A stretch of DNA of 45,831 nt from Terriglobales bacterium. GTDB lineage: Bacteria > Acidobacteriota > Terriglobia > Terriglobales > Acidobacteriaceae. A model generated the notes under the pieces. It worked only from the letters and a program-made list of their open reading frames with translations, ran no database searches and was not told the DNA's origin. The position numbers and the translations under genes were made by a program. Of the stretch, positions 1 through 9,500 are shown piece after piece; position 1 is the first letter of the stretch; the number at the start of each line of letters is the position of its first letter. The stretch is taken from contig JAATEV010000112.1 of assembly GCA_015655585.1 (NCBI GenBank), positions 1 to 45,831 on the forward strand, given 5' to 3'.

Positions 1-1198
<1,198 letters not shown>

Positions 1199-1501
1199 GG
1201 TGTGTCTTCTCCGGGACAAGTTAGGGAGGCCGTGGGTCGCGGCTTCGAGCTGGCGAGATTCGACGGCTGAAGCCTATCAAATTTTGATGGAAACGAGGGT
1301 GGCTAGGAGCGACCGCGGTCGGGGCGACCGTGGCGAAAACGCTTCAGAATGGGAAGACGACCTGCCATCAACAAATATTTTACTGCCATGGATGGGGAAG
1401 ACGTAAAGGCGGCTGAGGGGAGGCCGCTGGAGGAGAGAGAAAACGCATCTCATGCGATGGGCCGGGTTCAAAGAACCGGTTGAACGAAGAAGGATGGACA
1501 G
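1199..1501. other. Divergent intergenic region acnA / YXWGXW gene
   Basis: This 303-base region separates two divergent genes, so it should hold both promoters. No convincing sigma-70 boxes were found. Two short symmetric sites stand out: ATCAAA-T-TTTGAT at 1276-1288, within 80 bases of the acnA start, and the perfect 12-base palindrome CGACCGCGGTCG at 1310-1321. Either could be an operator, but there is no further support. A GGCTGAAGCC hairpin at 1265-1274 resembles the hairpin module of the dispersed repeats. Confidence 0.4.
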
Positions 1502-2974
1502 ATGCGTAAATTTGGGCTCAGGGTTTTCTTGAATGTTTTCATGGGGTTGGCCGCTCTTTTTGTTGCGGCGGGGATTTTGGGGTGCCATAGCGGGGCGTCG
1601 ACTGTGACTACGGGGCCGGCTCCGGTTTCGAATCAGGCGGGGGGTGATCCGGCGGATGCGAATATGGCTCCGGTGGTGGGTGGCGAGCCGGTGGCGGTGG
1701 CTCCGGCTCCGGTGATGGGCACGCAGGCGCAGGCTCCGGTGCAGCAAAGCGTGGCGGGCCCCGCTCCGCAGGCTGCTCCGCCTGCTCCGGCTTATGACGA
1801 GCCGACGGCGCAGGGATATGCCCAGTTGGAGCAGGATGCGGACGAGAGCGAGCCGGTAGAGTATGCGGATGCGCCTCCGCCGCCGCTGCCGGAGTATGAG
1901 CAGCCGGAGGCCCCGGAGCCGAACTACATCTGGACGCCGGGGTACTGGGCTTATGCGCCGACCGGGTATTACTGGGTGCCGGGAGTGTGGTGCGCGCCGC
2001 CTTATGTCGGGGCGTTGTGGACGCCGGGATGGTGGGGGTTCTATGGCGGGAGGTATGGATGGCGTCCGGGGTACTGGGGGCCGCATATCGGGTTCTATGG
2101 AGGGATCAATTACGGGTACGGCTATACGGGGTATGGGTACTATGGCGGGTACTGGAGCGGGAACAATTTCTATTACAACCGCTCGGTGAACCGGATCAAT
2201 GCAGCCCGGATTACGAACGTGTACAACCGCTCGGTGGCGGTGCGGAACAATACGCGGGTGTCGTTCAACGGCGGGCGGGGAGGGGTCGCGGCTCGTCCGC
2301 AGGCGGCGGAGATGGCGGCGATGCGGGGGCAGAGGACTCCAGCGATGTCGGCGCAGAGGCAGCACCAGCGGGAGGCTTCGCAGAACCGGACGCAGTTCTT
2401 CAATCAGAACAGGGGGCGTCCGGGGGTGACTGCGGTGGCGAGGCCGATTGCGGCGGATCGTGGGATTCAGCGGCCTGTTGCTGGGGCGGCTCGGCCTGCG
2501 GGACAGATGGGGAACCGGAATGTGGGGGCGAATGAGCAGCGTCCGCAGGGGCAGGTGACTCGGCCGGGTGAACCTGCTCGGCAGGGGCAGACGGGGCAGA
2601 TGGTTCGTCCGGAGAATCGTCCGGGACAGTCACAGGTTCGGCCTGAAGGAAGAGTGGCCCAGCCGCAGAATCGTCCGATGCAGCAGGCTCGTCCGGTTCC
2701 GCAGACAAGGGCGATTCAGCCTCAGGTTCGTCCTGCGCAGCCTGCGGTTCGTCCTACGCCGCAACAGAGGCCTATGCAGGAGTCGCGTCCTGTGCAGCAG
2801 CCTCATTCGATGGCTCGTCCGATGCAGCAAGCTCGCCCGATGGTACAGCGTCCACAGGCTCCGGCTCGTCCTATGCAGCAGGCTCGGCCACAGATGCAGG
2901 CTAGACCGGCTCCGGCGGCACGGCCACAACCTCAGCAGCATGAGGGTGGGCGGCCTGAGGGGCGGCCTCGTTGA
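1502..2974 (+). CDS. YXWGXW repeat-containing lipoprotein with Arg/Pro/Gln-rich tail
   Basis: 490 residues, function unknown. Residues 1-28 form a lipoprotein signal ending in the lipobox-like GILGC, so it is probably anchored in a membrane facing the periplasm. Residues 30-130 are Ala/Pro-rich. Residues about 145-215 carry four aromatic repeats of the form W-x-P-G-x-W (IWTPGYW, YWVPGVW, LWTPGWW, GWRPGYW), the hallmark of the YXWGXW family. A Gly/Tyr-rich stretch follows. From about residue 250 the tail is low-complexity, with recurring QARPMQ and QxRPxQ blocks, and is very basic. The start follows GAAGGA about 8 bases upstream. It appears monocistronic with its own terminator. Roles suggested for such proteins include envelope or surface binding; nothing here proves it. 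Confidence 0.85.
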   Translation: MRKFGLRVFLNVFMGLAALFVAAGILGCHSGASTVTTGPAPVSNQAGGDPADANMAPVVGGEPVAVAPAPVMGTQAQAPVQQSVAGPAPQAAPPAPAYDEPTAQGYAQLEQDADESEPVEYADAPPPPLPEYEQPEAPEPNYIWTPGYWAYAPTGYYWVPGVWCAPPYVGALWTPGWWGFYGGRYGWRPGYWGPHIGFYGGINYGYGYTGYGYYGGYWSGNNFYYNRSVNRINAARITNVYNRSVAVRNNTRVSFNGGRGGVAARPQAAEMAAMRGQRTPAMSAQRQHQREASQNRTQFFNQNRGRPGVTAVARPIAADRGIQRPVAGAARPAGQMGNRNVGANEQRPQGQVTRPGEPARQGQTGQMVRPENRPGQSQVRPEGRVAQPQNRPMQQARPVPQTRAIQPQVRPAQPAVRPTPQQRPMQESRPVQQPHSMARPMQQARPMVQRPQAPARPMQQARPQMQARPAPAARPQPQQHEGGRPEGRPR

Positions 2975-2998
2975 GGGTTGATTTGTTGATAAGAGAGG

Positions 2999-3024
2999 CC
3001 CGCTTTGTGCGGGTTTTTTCTTTT
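2999..3024 (+). terminator. Intrinsic terminator of the YXWGXW gene
   Basis: Stem CCCGC (2999-3003) and GCGGG (3009-3013) with loop TTTGT, followed directly by six T, a C and four more T. It lies 25 bases after the stop codon at 2974. Confidence 0.85.
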
Positions 3025-3186
3025 CAGGGGGTGAGATTTTGATTGTTCGCGAGGGCTGCTCCGGACAAGAGCGCATCGGAATATTTTCAAAGAAAGCCCT
3101 TGCTTGTTCGGCATGTCGGGGTAATACTGTTGCAGCTTTCCCCTAATACGATTCGTTCGTAAGCTGCGTGACCCGTGGAGCAGAAT

Positions 3187-4446
3187 ATGTCAATGCTTAG
3201 ACGAAGTGTCTTGGTGGTTGTCGCCTCGTGCGCGTCCATAATCCTCACAAACTGCGGCAATGAAGCATCCAAAGCTGCACCTGCGGCTGTGGTTGCGTTA
3301 CCGCCGGTTGCCGTTCCATCACAGGCTGGAGTTGTCGAAGGCAGGACGGAGAATTCGGATGCCTTTATCTGGAGGATCTTCACGCAATTCACCGCGCCGG
3401 TATCTTCCAAGGCTTCGTCACCCGTGGTGTTTGAGACCTGGGCGTCGGATGCGGATACATTTACGTCGAAGCCGCATTGGCCTACCGGGGCAGAGCCTCT
3501 CAAGCTTCATCGGAGTGTTCTGGAGATTGTGAAGAGGGTGGATGGGGCGCGCCCGCTGGCGGCCATTTTGAGCAACACAAAGGCTTTTCTTGACGTGCCG
3601 TGCGGTGGAAATGCTCAAGGGCCCACGCCTCCTTCCGGCGCGGCCTCAGGAGGTTTCCCAACTGCCGGGAGCCCAGTACCGTGCATTGCAGAGCAGGTTT
3701 TCCGCAATCGCACCAACTACGACGACATCGTAAATAACCAGATGAACACGCAGGCGGGACGGGCGGCTGCATACAAGGCAGGCACGGACTTTGAGATGCA
3801 TCGGGACTCTATTGCAATTAAAGGGGACTGGGTTCCAGTGGCCACCCTGGTGCAGTGGATTTCAGGGCTTAGCGTGGCCGACGTTGACCGTGAGTACTAC
3901 ACTGCGATGTCAAACGGAACACGATACGCGCTGGTCGCTCTGCATGTTGCCAGCAGACAAAATCCTGATTGGGTGTGGGGAACCTTTGAGCACCAGAGGA
4001 ATCCAGGCCGATGCGACTACATGGGTTGCTTTGACACGTATGGAGCAAAAACCGCCGCGGTGCTGCCAAATCGCAAGGAGTTCAACAAGGGTTATGGAGT
4101 ATGCGAAAAAACGCCCGCGTTGAAAGAGTTGATGCAAAAAGCGAATCTCTCTCCGGTGTGGCAAAACTACTGCCTGAAATCGACCGAAGTCGATTTTACG
4201 GCGCCGGACGGGACGCCATACGCGCTTGGAAACTCGGTCATCGAAGGCATCGTTGGGAATGGTACAGTCGCTGCGTCCTCCTGCATCTCGTGTCACAGGT
4301 ATGCATCCTATGGGCCGACTGGAGCGCCTGCAGCAGCCGCGACGAACGTTCTGCCGTTCAACCCCACGGGGAATCCAATTCCCTCCGTGCTGGCGGGCTC
4401 AAAGACCTTCGCATTCAACTGGGGCTTACTTACTCAGCAACCGTAG
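3187..4446 (+). CDS. Putative one-haem c-type cytochrome lipoprotein, unknown function
   Basis: About 419 residues from the ATG at 3187, which has GGAG six bases upstream; a GTG at 3175 in the same frame is less likely. The N-terminus is a lipoprotein signal with lipobox LTNC, so the protein is probably anchored outside the inner membrane. One CxxCH haem-binding motif (CISCH) lies about 55 residues from the C-terminus, with six other cysteines scattered before it. The family was not recognised. The large part before the haem site has no domain that could be named. Base composition is visibly more balanced than in its GC-rich neighbours, which may indicate acquisition from elsewhere. It stands alone between two intergenic gaps. 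Confidence 0.6.
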   Translation: MSMLRRSVLVVVASCASIILTNCGNEASKAAPAAVVALPPVAVPSQAGVVEGRTENSDAFIWRIFTQFTAPVSSKASSPVVFETWASDADTFTSKPHWPTGAEPLKLHRSVLEIVKRVDGARPLAAILSNTKAFLDVPCGGNAQGPTPPSGAASGGFPTAGSPVPCIAEQVFRNRTNYDDIVNNQMNTQAGRAAAYKAGTDFEMHRDSIAIKGDWVPVATLVQWISGLSVADVDREYYTAMSNGTRYALVALHVASRQNPDWVWGTFEHQRNPGRCDYMGCFDTYGAKTAAVLPNRKEFNKGYGVCEKTPALKELMQKANLSPVWQNYCLKSTEVDFTAPDGTPYALGNSVIEGIVGNGTVAASSCISCHRYASYGPTGAPAAAATNVLPFNPTGNPIPSVLAGSKTFAFNWGLLTQQP

Positions 4447-4718
4447 GCCCCCATTCATCCTGTTGGCACGCTCCTGTCCGCTCCAATGCTCTTGTTTCGT
4501 CCAGTGATTTGAGGACGCGAACGATGTTTCCTTCGAGTATTGGAGCGGATTGCTGCGGCTCAATGCGCTTCGGTGGGCTAAGTGTGCTTTTTGTTGGCCG
4601 ATTGGAGTGTGTGGGTTTGAAGTGAGTTGCCGACGGATTCTGGATGCGGTTTTGATCTGGTGGGTAACGATGCTAGCCTCGAAGTTGCGCGTTTTTGCGG
4701 GCGATGGGAGTTGTGCGG
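4447..4718. other. Intergenic gap before purD, nothing recognised
   Basis: The 270 bases between the cytochrome-like gene and purD hold no recognisable gene, repeat or strong terminator. Only the purD ribosome-binding site GGGAG at 4706-4710 is clear. Confidence 0.4.
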
Positions 4719-6002
4719 ATGAAGGTTCTGGTGATTGGCGGTGGCGGCAGGGAACATGCGCTGGTGTGGGCGCTGCGCAGGTCGGAGCAGGTGACGGAGG
4801 TTGTTTGCGCTCCGGGGAACGGCGGCATTGCGGAGATGGCGCGGTGCGTGCCGGTGGATGCTGGCAATCTACACGAGATGGTGAACCTGGTGGCGGTGGA
4901 GCAGCCCGCGCTGACGGTGATCGGGCCGGAGCTTCCGCTGGCGGTGGGGGTAGTGGACGAGCTGGTGAAGCGTGGTTTCCGGGTGTTTGGGCCTACGAAG
5001 GGCGCGGCACAACTGGAGACGAGCAAGGCGTTCGCGAAGGAGTTCATGCAGCGGCATGGGATTCCTACGGCGGCTTATGCGCTGTGCGTGTCGCTGGACG
5101 AGGTGAGGCAGGAGCTGGGACGGTTCTCGGTGCCGGTGGTGGTGAAGGCCAGCGGGCTGGCGGCGGGCAAGGGTGTGGTGATCTGCGAGACGCATCGGCA
5201 GGCGGAGCAGACCGCGGCGGAGATGTTCAGCGGGGCGCTGTTCGGCACGGCGGAGACGGAGGTCGTGCTGGAGGAGTTTCTGACGGGAGACGAGCTCTCG
5301 TTCTTTGCGCTGTGCGATGGGAAGCACGCGGTGGAGATCGCTTCGGCGCAGGACCATAAGCGGATCGGCGAGGGCGATACGGGGCCGAATACGGGCGGGA
5401 TGGGCGCGTACTCGATTGACGGGATGGTGACGCCGGCGATGCGGCAGTGGCTGTTGCACAATGTCGCCCAGAAGGTGGTGGACGGGATGCGCTCGGAGGG
5501 CGAGCCGTTCAAGGGCGTGCTCTTTTGCGGGATCATGATGACGCCGCGGGGGCCGATGGTGCTGGAGTTCAATACGCGGTTCGGCGACCCGGAGACAGAG
5601 GCGATTCTGCTGCGGCTGGAGACGGACATCGTCGATTTGTTGAGTGCTTCGATTGACGGCACGGCGAATGAGTTGATGATTCGGATGAGGCCGGGGGCGA
5701 GCGTTTCAGTGATTGCGGCTAGCGGGGGGTATCCGGGCAAGTATGCTTCGGGGAAGGTGATCTCGGGGCTTGCGGTTGCGGAGGACGGCGCGGACGATGT
5801 GGTGGTCTTCCATGCGGGGACGGCGAAGAAGGACGGGGAGATTGTGACGGCGGGAGGGCGCGTGCTGGCGATTGCCGCGGCAGCTCCGGAGCTGAGGGAG
5901 GCGCTGGACAAGGCTTATGCGGCTTTGGCGAAGATCTCGTTTGAGGGGATGCAGTTCCGGCGGGACATTGGGTATCGGGCTCTGCGGGAGGAGAAGGCTT
6001 AG
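4719..6002 (+). CDS. purD: Phosphoribosylamine-glycine ligase (GARS)
   Basis: Second step of de novo purine synthesis: ATP-dependent joining of glycine to phosphoribosylamine, in the cytosol. 427 residues, the usual length. The N-terminal domain opens with MKVLVIGGGGREHAL. The central ATP-grasp domain includes FGPTKGAAQLETSK, VVVKASGLAAGKGVV and LEFNTRFGDPETEAIL. The C-terminal domain covers about residues 320-420. The start at 4719 was chosen by homology and by GGGAG eight bases upstream; in-frame upstream codons add only eight non-conserved residues. There is no other pur gene beside it, so it appears to be a single-gene unit. A repeat-borne hairpin with a T run at 6133-6153 could end its transcript. 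Confidence 0.97.
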   Translation: MKVLVIGGGGREHALVWALRRSEQVTEVVCAPGNGGIAEMARCVPVDAGNLHEMVNLVAVEQPALTVIGPELPLAVGVVDELVKRGFRVFGPTKGAAQLETSKAFAKEFMQRHGIPTAAYALCVSLDEVRQELGRFSVPVVVKASGLAAGKGVVICETHRQAEQTAAEMFSGALFGTAETEVVLEEFLTGDELSFFALCDGKHAVEIASAQDHKRIGEGDTGPNTGGMGAYSIDGMVTPAMRQWLLHNVAQKVVDGMRSEGEPFKGVLFCGIMMTPRGPMVLEFNTRFGDPETEAILLRLETDIVDLLSASIDGTANELMIRMRPGASVSVIAASGGYPGKYASGKVISGLAVAEDGADDVVVFHAGTAKKDGEIVTAGGRVLAIAAAAPELREALDKAYAALAKISFEGMQFRRDIGYRALREEKA

Positions 6003-6032
6003 GGCGGAAGTTGCGGATGCCCGAAAAGAGGG

Positions 6033-6440
6033 TATAAATCAGTCGCTTCGTCCTTCGGACTTTGCTCCGGCCTTGCACCCCAGCGAACGAAAAGCTGTTC
6101 GCCGGGGACCCCGCAGTTTCGGCAGAGTGGTGGTCGCTTCGCGACGGTTTTTTGACGCCGGGCTAAAGCTCGGCTCTAATCCCAAAGACAAAAACAACGG
6201 CAACAGCAACAGCAACAGCAAACGCAGATTCCCTTCGGGAATGACAAACCCCAAAAAACAGACAACGGCAACAGCCAAAGCAAGGGCTTATGGGCTTTGG
6301 TTGTGTATGGGTAGAGAAGCGGGTTTCTCCGCTTCGCAGCTCACGATGAAGCCGTGAGCTGCTTCGGTCGAAATGACGGGGTTTGGGGTGGTGTGAAGGA
6401 AAGGCAACCGCAAAAGCAAGAACAAGAGCTGGCGCGGCGG
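6033..6440 (+). repeat. Mosaic palindromic repeat cluster R1
   Basis: First of six clusters of one dispersed intergenic family, all reading in the plus direction. Modules in order: an opening CAGTCGCTTCG box; a GCGAAC/GTTCGC hairpin; GTCGC-TTC-GCGAC followed by six T (6133-6153); the hairpin GCCGGGCTAAAGCTCGGC; RGCAAM hexamer arrays (about 6187-6225 and 6260-6290); the ATTCCC-TTC-GGGAAT hairpin followed by GACAAAC; an AGAAGCGG/CCGCTTC hairpin; and GCAGCTCAC/GTGAGCTGC (6336-6344 with 6354-6362) ending in TTCGGTCGAAATGACG. Short reading frames here (such as VIPEGNLRL on the minus strand) are by-products of the repeat. Confidence 0.85.
6133..6153 (+). terminator. Repeat-borne hairpin and T run, possible purD terminator
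   Basis: Stem GTCGC (6133-6137) and GCGAC (6141-6145) with a TTC loop, then GG and six T. The same element occurs in clusters R4 and R5, and in R6 with a changed but still complementary stem. It lies 130 bases after purD, so a terminator role is plausible but unproven. Confidence 0.45.
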
Positions 6441-6559
6441 TGAGCCGTAGAAACTCCAGATTATCTCTTCATGCATCTTGAATCTGCCTGATTTTTCTGG
6501 CTGGACAATGCGGAATCGGCGACGGAGAATAGTAGAGTACCTGTGCGGAATCTGGACGA

Positions 6560-7963
6560 ATGGGTCGATCTGGAGCCAGAGAGATCTGGAGAGATTGGAC
6601 GTCGAGGTCTCTATTTGTCGAAAGACGCCTACGGAAGGCGGAAGGTGGAATTCTGAGCGGCAAGCTTCGTAGGCTTTGGGACAAACACCCGGTTTCTGTG
6701 GCGGTTGTGGCTGCGTTGCTGGTGCGGTTGATCGTCGTCGCCATTGTGTTTCGCGACCAGACCGACCCGACGGACCACTATGCGAATTTTGGCTGGGAGA
6801 TGGGCTGGGTGGCTCGGTCGATCTTTCTGGGCAAGGGGTTCAGCTCGCCGTATTTCCCTGATACCGGGCCGACGGCGATGGTGCCGCCGCTGTATCCGTA
6901 CCTGATCGCAGCGATCTTTCATTTGTTTGGGCTTTATACGGTGCAGGCCGCGTTTGCGATGCTTTCGATCAACAGCGTTCTCTCTGCGCTGACGTGCATT
7001 CCGATCTACTTCAGCGCGCGGCATGTGCTGAATGAGCGGGTGGCGCGGGCGGCGATTCTGGGCTGGGTGATCTATCCCTATGCGATTTATTTTTCCGCGG
7101 CGCGGGTGTGGGATTATGCGCTGACGGGGCTGCTGTTTGCGACGTGTTTTTATTGCGCTCTGCGTTTGCAGGAGCAGGACGGAGTGGGCGTCTGGCTGGG
7201 GTTTGGCCTGCTGTATGGGTTCACGATGCTGGCGAATCCCTCGGTCCTGCCGCTGTTCCTGGTCTTCTCGGCGCTGGTGGCGTTTCGCCGGATGCGGCTC
7301 GGTAAAGCGTGGATGATGCATGGTGTTGTTGCGGCGCTGGGCGTGGTGGTGATGATTACGCCGTGGACGATACGGACGTATCGCGCGATGCATGTACTCA
7401 AGCCGATCCGCGACAACTTCTGGATGGAGTGCTGGGCGGGGAATAACGGCGATACGTTCGAGTCGAACGCGCAGTGGGCGCATCCGGCGAGCAGCCCGGC
7501 GGAGATGGACCGGTATATCCGGCAGGGCGAGATCGCCTACCTGGCGAACCAGGAGGCGTTGGCGAAGAAGTTCATCAAGGAGAATCCCGCGTTCTTTGCC
7601 GGGCTGTCGCTGCACAGGGCGTTGAGCTTCTGGACGGGGTACTGGAGCTTCAATCCCGCTTATTTGAAACAGGAGCCGTTACAGAACGCGGACATCTTTT
7701 TCTGCTCCGGCACGACGGTGTTGATGGTGATCGGGCTGGTCTGGTTCTGGAGGCGGAACAGGTATGACGCGGTTCCTTACGTGATCCTGCTTGCGCTGTT
7801 TCCGCTGACGTATTACGTGACTCATGCTTCGCCGGATTATCGGCAGCCGATTGAGCCGGAGGTGGTTACGCTGGCGGCGATGGGCGTGTTGCGGCTGAAG
7901 AACGGCAAGGGTGCGATGGCGTCGGAGGATGCGGAGCGGGTGAAGGTGCAGGTTCCGGCTTAG
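6560..7963 (+). CDS. GT39/ArnT-like multi-pass membrane glycosyltransferase
   Basis: 467 residues with about ten hydrophobic segments beginning near residue 46 (VSVAVVAALLVRLIVVAIVF). The layout resembles polyprenyl-phosphate-dependent sugar transferases of the PMT/ArnT (GT39) superfamily. These carry acidic residues in the first periplasmic loop; here the loop after the first membrane segment contains DQTDPTDHY and later GFSSPYFPDTGP. The C-terminal part ends in a short hydrophilic tail. Such enzymes move a sugar from a lipid carrier to protein or lipid outside the membrane; acceptor and sugar cannot be read from sequence. The ATG at 6560 is the only in-frame ATG near the first membrane segment and has a weak ribosome site, so the true start may be later. 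The aromatic leader begins 53 bases after its stop. Confidence 0.7.
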   Translation: MGRSGAREIWRDWTSRSLFVERRLRKAEGGILSGKLRRLWDKHPVSVAVVAALLVRLIVVAIVFRDQTDPTDHYANFGWEMGWVARSIFLGKGFSSPYFPDTGPTAMVPPLYPYLIAAIFHLFGLYTVQAAFAMLSINSVLSALTCIPIYFSARHVLNERVARAAILGWVIYPYAIYFSAARVWDYALTGLLFATCFYCALRLQEQDGVGVWLGFGLLYGFTMLANPSVLPLFLVFSALVAFRRMRLGKAWMMHGVVAALGVVVMITPWTIRTYRAMHVLKPIRDNFWMECWAGNNGDTFESNAQWAHPASSPAEMDRYIRQGEIAYLANQEALAKKFIKENPAFFAGLSLHRALSFWTGYWSFNPAYLKQEPLQNADIFFCSGTTVLMVIGLVWFWRRNRYDAVPYVILLALFPLTYYVTHASPDYRQPIEPEVVTLAAMGVLRLKNGKGAMASEDAERVKVQVPA

Positions 7964-8016
7964 TGGGCGGATTCATGAGGCGGCTGTTGTGCCGGGTTGC
8001 AGAGAGGGGGCCCAGG

Positions 8017-8106
8017 ATGTATCTTGTATCCAAGATGATTACTCAGTACAGCCGATTTTGGTTTATTCCCCGCTACTGGCGCACGGTAGCGGCATCGGCG
8101 GAGTAG
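8017..8106 (+). CDS. Candidate aromatic leader peptide (29 residues) upstream of trpB
   Basis: Short reading frame ATG (8017) to TAG (8104-8106), with purine-rich GAGGGGG at 8004-8010, six bases before the ATG. Seven of 29 residues are aromatic: Tyr2, Tyr11, Phe14, Trp15, Phe16, Tyr20 and Trp21, with a core of RFWFIPRYW. The two Trp codons are at 8059-8061 and 8077-8079. The operon behind it makes Trp, Tyr and Phe precursors, so these codons fit a ribosome-stalling sensor. The frame overlaps the proposed 1:2 hairpin, as leader peptides do in attenuators. It could instead be a chance frame in a 250-base gap; conservation in relatives would decide. Confidence 0.55.
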   Translation: MYLVSKMITQYSRFWFIPRYWRTVAASAE

Positions 8107-8189
8107 CTTCATCTGAAAGATCTGAAAGACCCAGGTTTTCAGTTGATTCGATATCCACCCGAGCCGCGACCCTACGAGTCGCGGTTTTT
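8070..8189 (+). promoter_or_regulatory. Candidate transcription attenuator of the aromatic operon
   Basis: Three mutually exclusive pairings were found by eye. Pairing 1:2: CCGCTAC (8070-8076) with GTAGCGG (8086-8092), seven pairs. Pairing 2:3: GGTAGCGGC (8085-8093) with GCCGCGACC (8163-8171), eight of nine pairs, the antiterminator. Pairing 3:4: CCGCGAC (8164-8170) with GTCGCGG (8178-8184), seven pairs, followed by TTTTTGCTTTTT, the terminator. Segment 1 lies just after the first Trp/Phe codons and includes the Tyr20 codon, so a stall at FWF would mask it and free segment 2. The leader stop codon lies 11 bases after segment 2, so a ribosome finishing translation would block segment 2. A small CTGAAA/TTTCAG hairpin (8122-8127 with 8137-8142) sits in the long spacer between 2 and 3. 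Confidence 0.6.
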
Positions 8190-8221
8190 GCTTTTTGTGA
8201 CGGAGTACAGGAGAGACGCAG

Positions 8222-9448
8222 ATGAGCGCGAGTATGGCAGTGAGTTCGCAGGCGGCTATGGCAGGACGGTTTGGAGCGTATGGCGGGCGGTACGTTCCTG
8301 AGACGCTGATGGCGGCGCTGGAGGAACTGGAACATGCCTACGGGCAGGCGAAGGTCGATCCGGATTTTCAGGCGGAGCTGGGTGGGCTGCTGCGGGATTA
8401 TTGCGGACGGCCTACTCCGCTGTACTTTGCCAAGCGGCTTACGGAGTCGCTGGGCGGAGCGAAGATTTATTTGAAGCGCGAAGACCTGCTGCATACGGGC
8501 GCGCACAAGATCAACAATGCTCTGGGGCAGGGGCTGCTGGCGCGGCGGATGGGCAAGCAGAGGATCATTGCCGAGACGGGCGCGGGGCAGCATGGCGTGG
8601 CTACGGCTACGGTGTGTGCGCTGTTCGGGCTGGAGTGCGTGATCTATATGGGCGAGGAGGACATGCGGCGGCAGGAACTGAATGTCTATCGCATGAGGCT
8701 GCTGGGCGCGGAGGTGCGGGGCGTGGGGTCGGGCTCGGCTACGCTGAAGGACGCGATCAACGAGGCGATGCGGGACTGGGTGACAAACGTCCGGACGACG
8801 TACTACATTCTGGGGAGCGCGCTGGGCGCGCATCCGTATCCTACGATGGTGCGGGACTTCCACAGGGTGATCAGCCGCGAAGCGAGGGTGCAGATTCTGG
8901 AGAAGGAGGGCAAGCTGCCTACTGCGATTGTTGCGTGTGTGGGGGGCGGGTCGAATGCGATTGGTGCGTTCTATGAGTTCATTGCGGACAAGGATGTTCA
9001 GTTGATTGGCGTGGAGGCCGGTGGACGCGGGCCGGGGCTGGGAGAACATGCGGCGCGGTTCCAGAAGGACGGCGGCGGCGTGCCGGGAGTGTTGCAGGGG
9101 ACGTACTCGTATGTTTTGCAGGACGAGAATGGGCAGGTGAGCGCTACGCACTCGGTTTCGGCGGGGCTGGACTATGCGAGTGTGGGGCCGGAACATGCGA
9201 TGCTGCATGACTCGGGCCGGGCGACGTATGTTTCGTGCGAAGACGGGGCGGCGCTGAAGGCCACGGTGACGCTCTCGCGGACGGAGGGGATTCTGCCTGC
9301 GCTGGAGAGTGCCCATGCTGTGGCAGAGGCGATACGGCTGGCTCCGACGATGGCGAAGACGGACGTACTGATGGTGAATCTGTCGGGCCGGGGCGATAAG
9401 GACATGGGGATTCTGGCGCGGGAGCTTGACCTCAAGGGTGCGCAGTAA
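8222..9448 (+). CDS. trpB: Tryptophan synthase beta chain
   Basis: PLP enzyme of the alpha2-beta2 tryptophan synthase complex; joins indole and serine to give tryptophan in the cytosol. 408 residues, the usual TrpB1 length. [14 protein letters not shown] near residue 17 is the family's opening. The PLP lysine lies in HTGAHKINN (Lys96), and the cofactor-phosphate loop is GGGSNAIG near residue 241. AGGAGAG lies six bases before the ATG. trpA follows after 52 bases. No trpC, trpD, trpE or trpF is present nearby, so the early Trp genes must be elsewhere. The candidate attenuator just upstream would control it. Confidence 0.98.
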   Translation: MSASMAVSSQAAMAGRFGAYGGRYVPETLMAALEELEHAYGQAKVDPDFQAELGGLLRDYCGRPTPLYFAKRLTESLGGAKIYLKREDLLHTGAHKINNALGQGLLARRMGKQRIIAETGAGQHGVATATVCALFGLECVIYMGEEDMRRQELNVYRMRLLGAEVRGVGSGSATLKDAINEAMRDWVTNVRTTYYILGSALGAHPYPTMVRDFHRVISREARVQILEKEGKLPTAIVACVGGGSNAIGAFYEFIADKDVQLIGVEAGGRGPGLGEHAARFQKDGGGVPGVLQGTYSYVLQDENGQVSATHSVSAGLDYASVGPEHAMLHDSGRATYVSCEDGAALKATVTLSRTEGILPALESAHAVAEAIRLAPTMAKTDVLMVNLSGRGDKDMGILARELDLKGAQ

Positions 9449-9500
9449 AAGCGACCTGCGGAAGTGATGAATATTTCTAGTTTGGTTTTGGAGAGTGTGT

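Noticed and set aside
1277..2365. Minus-strand frame of 362 codons opposite the YXWGXW gene
   Set aside because: Arg/Pro-rich shadow; the plus strand has a signal peptide, lipobox and family repeats.
8164..8189. Hairpin and T run before trpB taken only as the terminator of the upstream glycosyltransferase
   Set aside because: It lies 200 bases after that gene's stop and has a competing upstream pairing partner and an aromatic-rich leader, so attenuation is the better reading; the plain-terminator view is kept as the main alternative.
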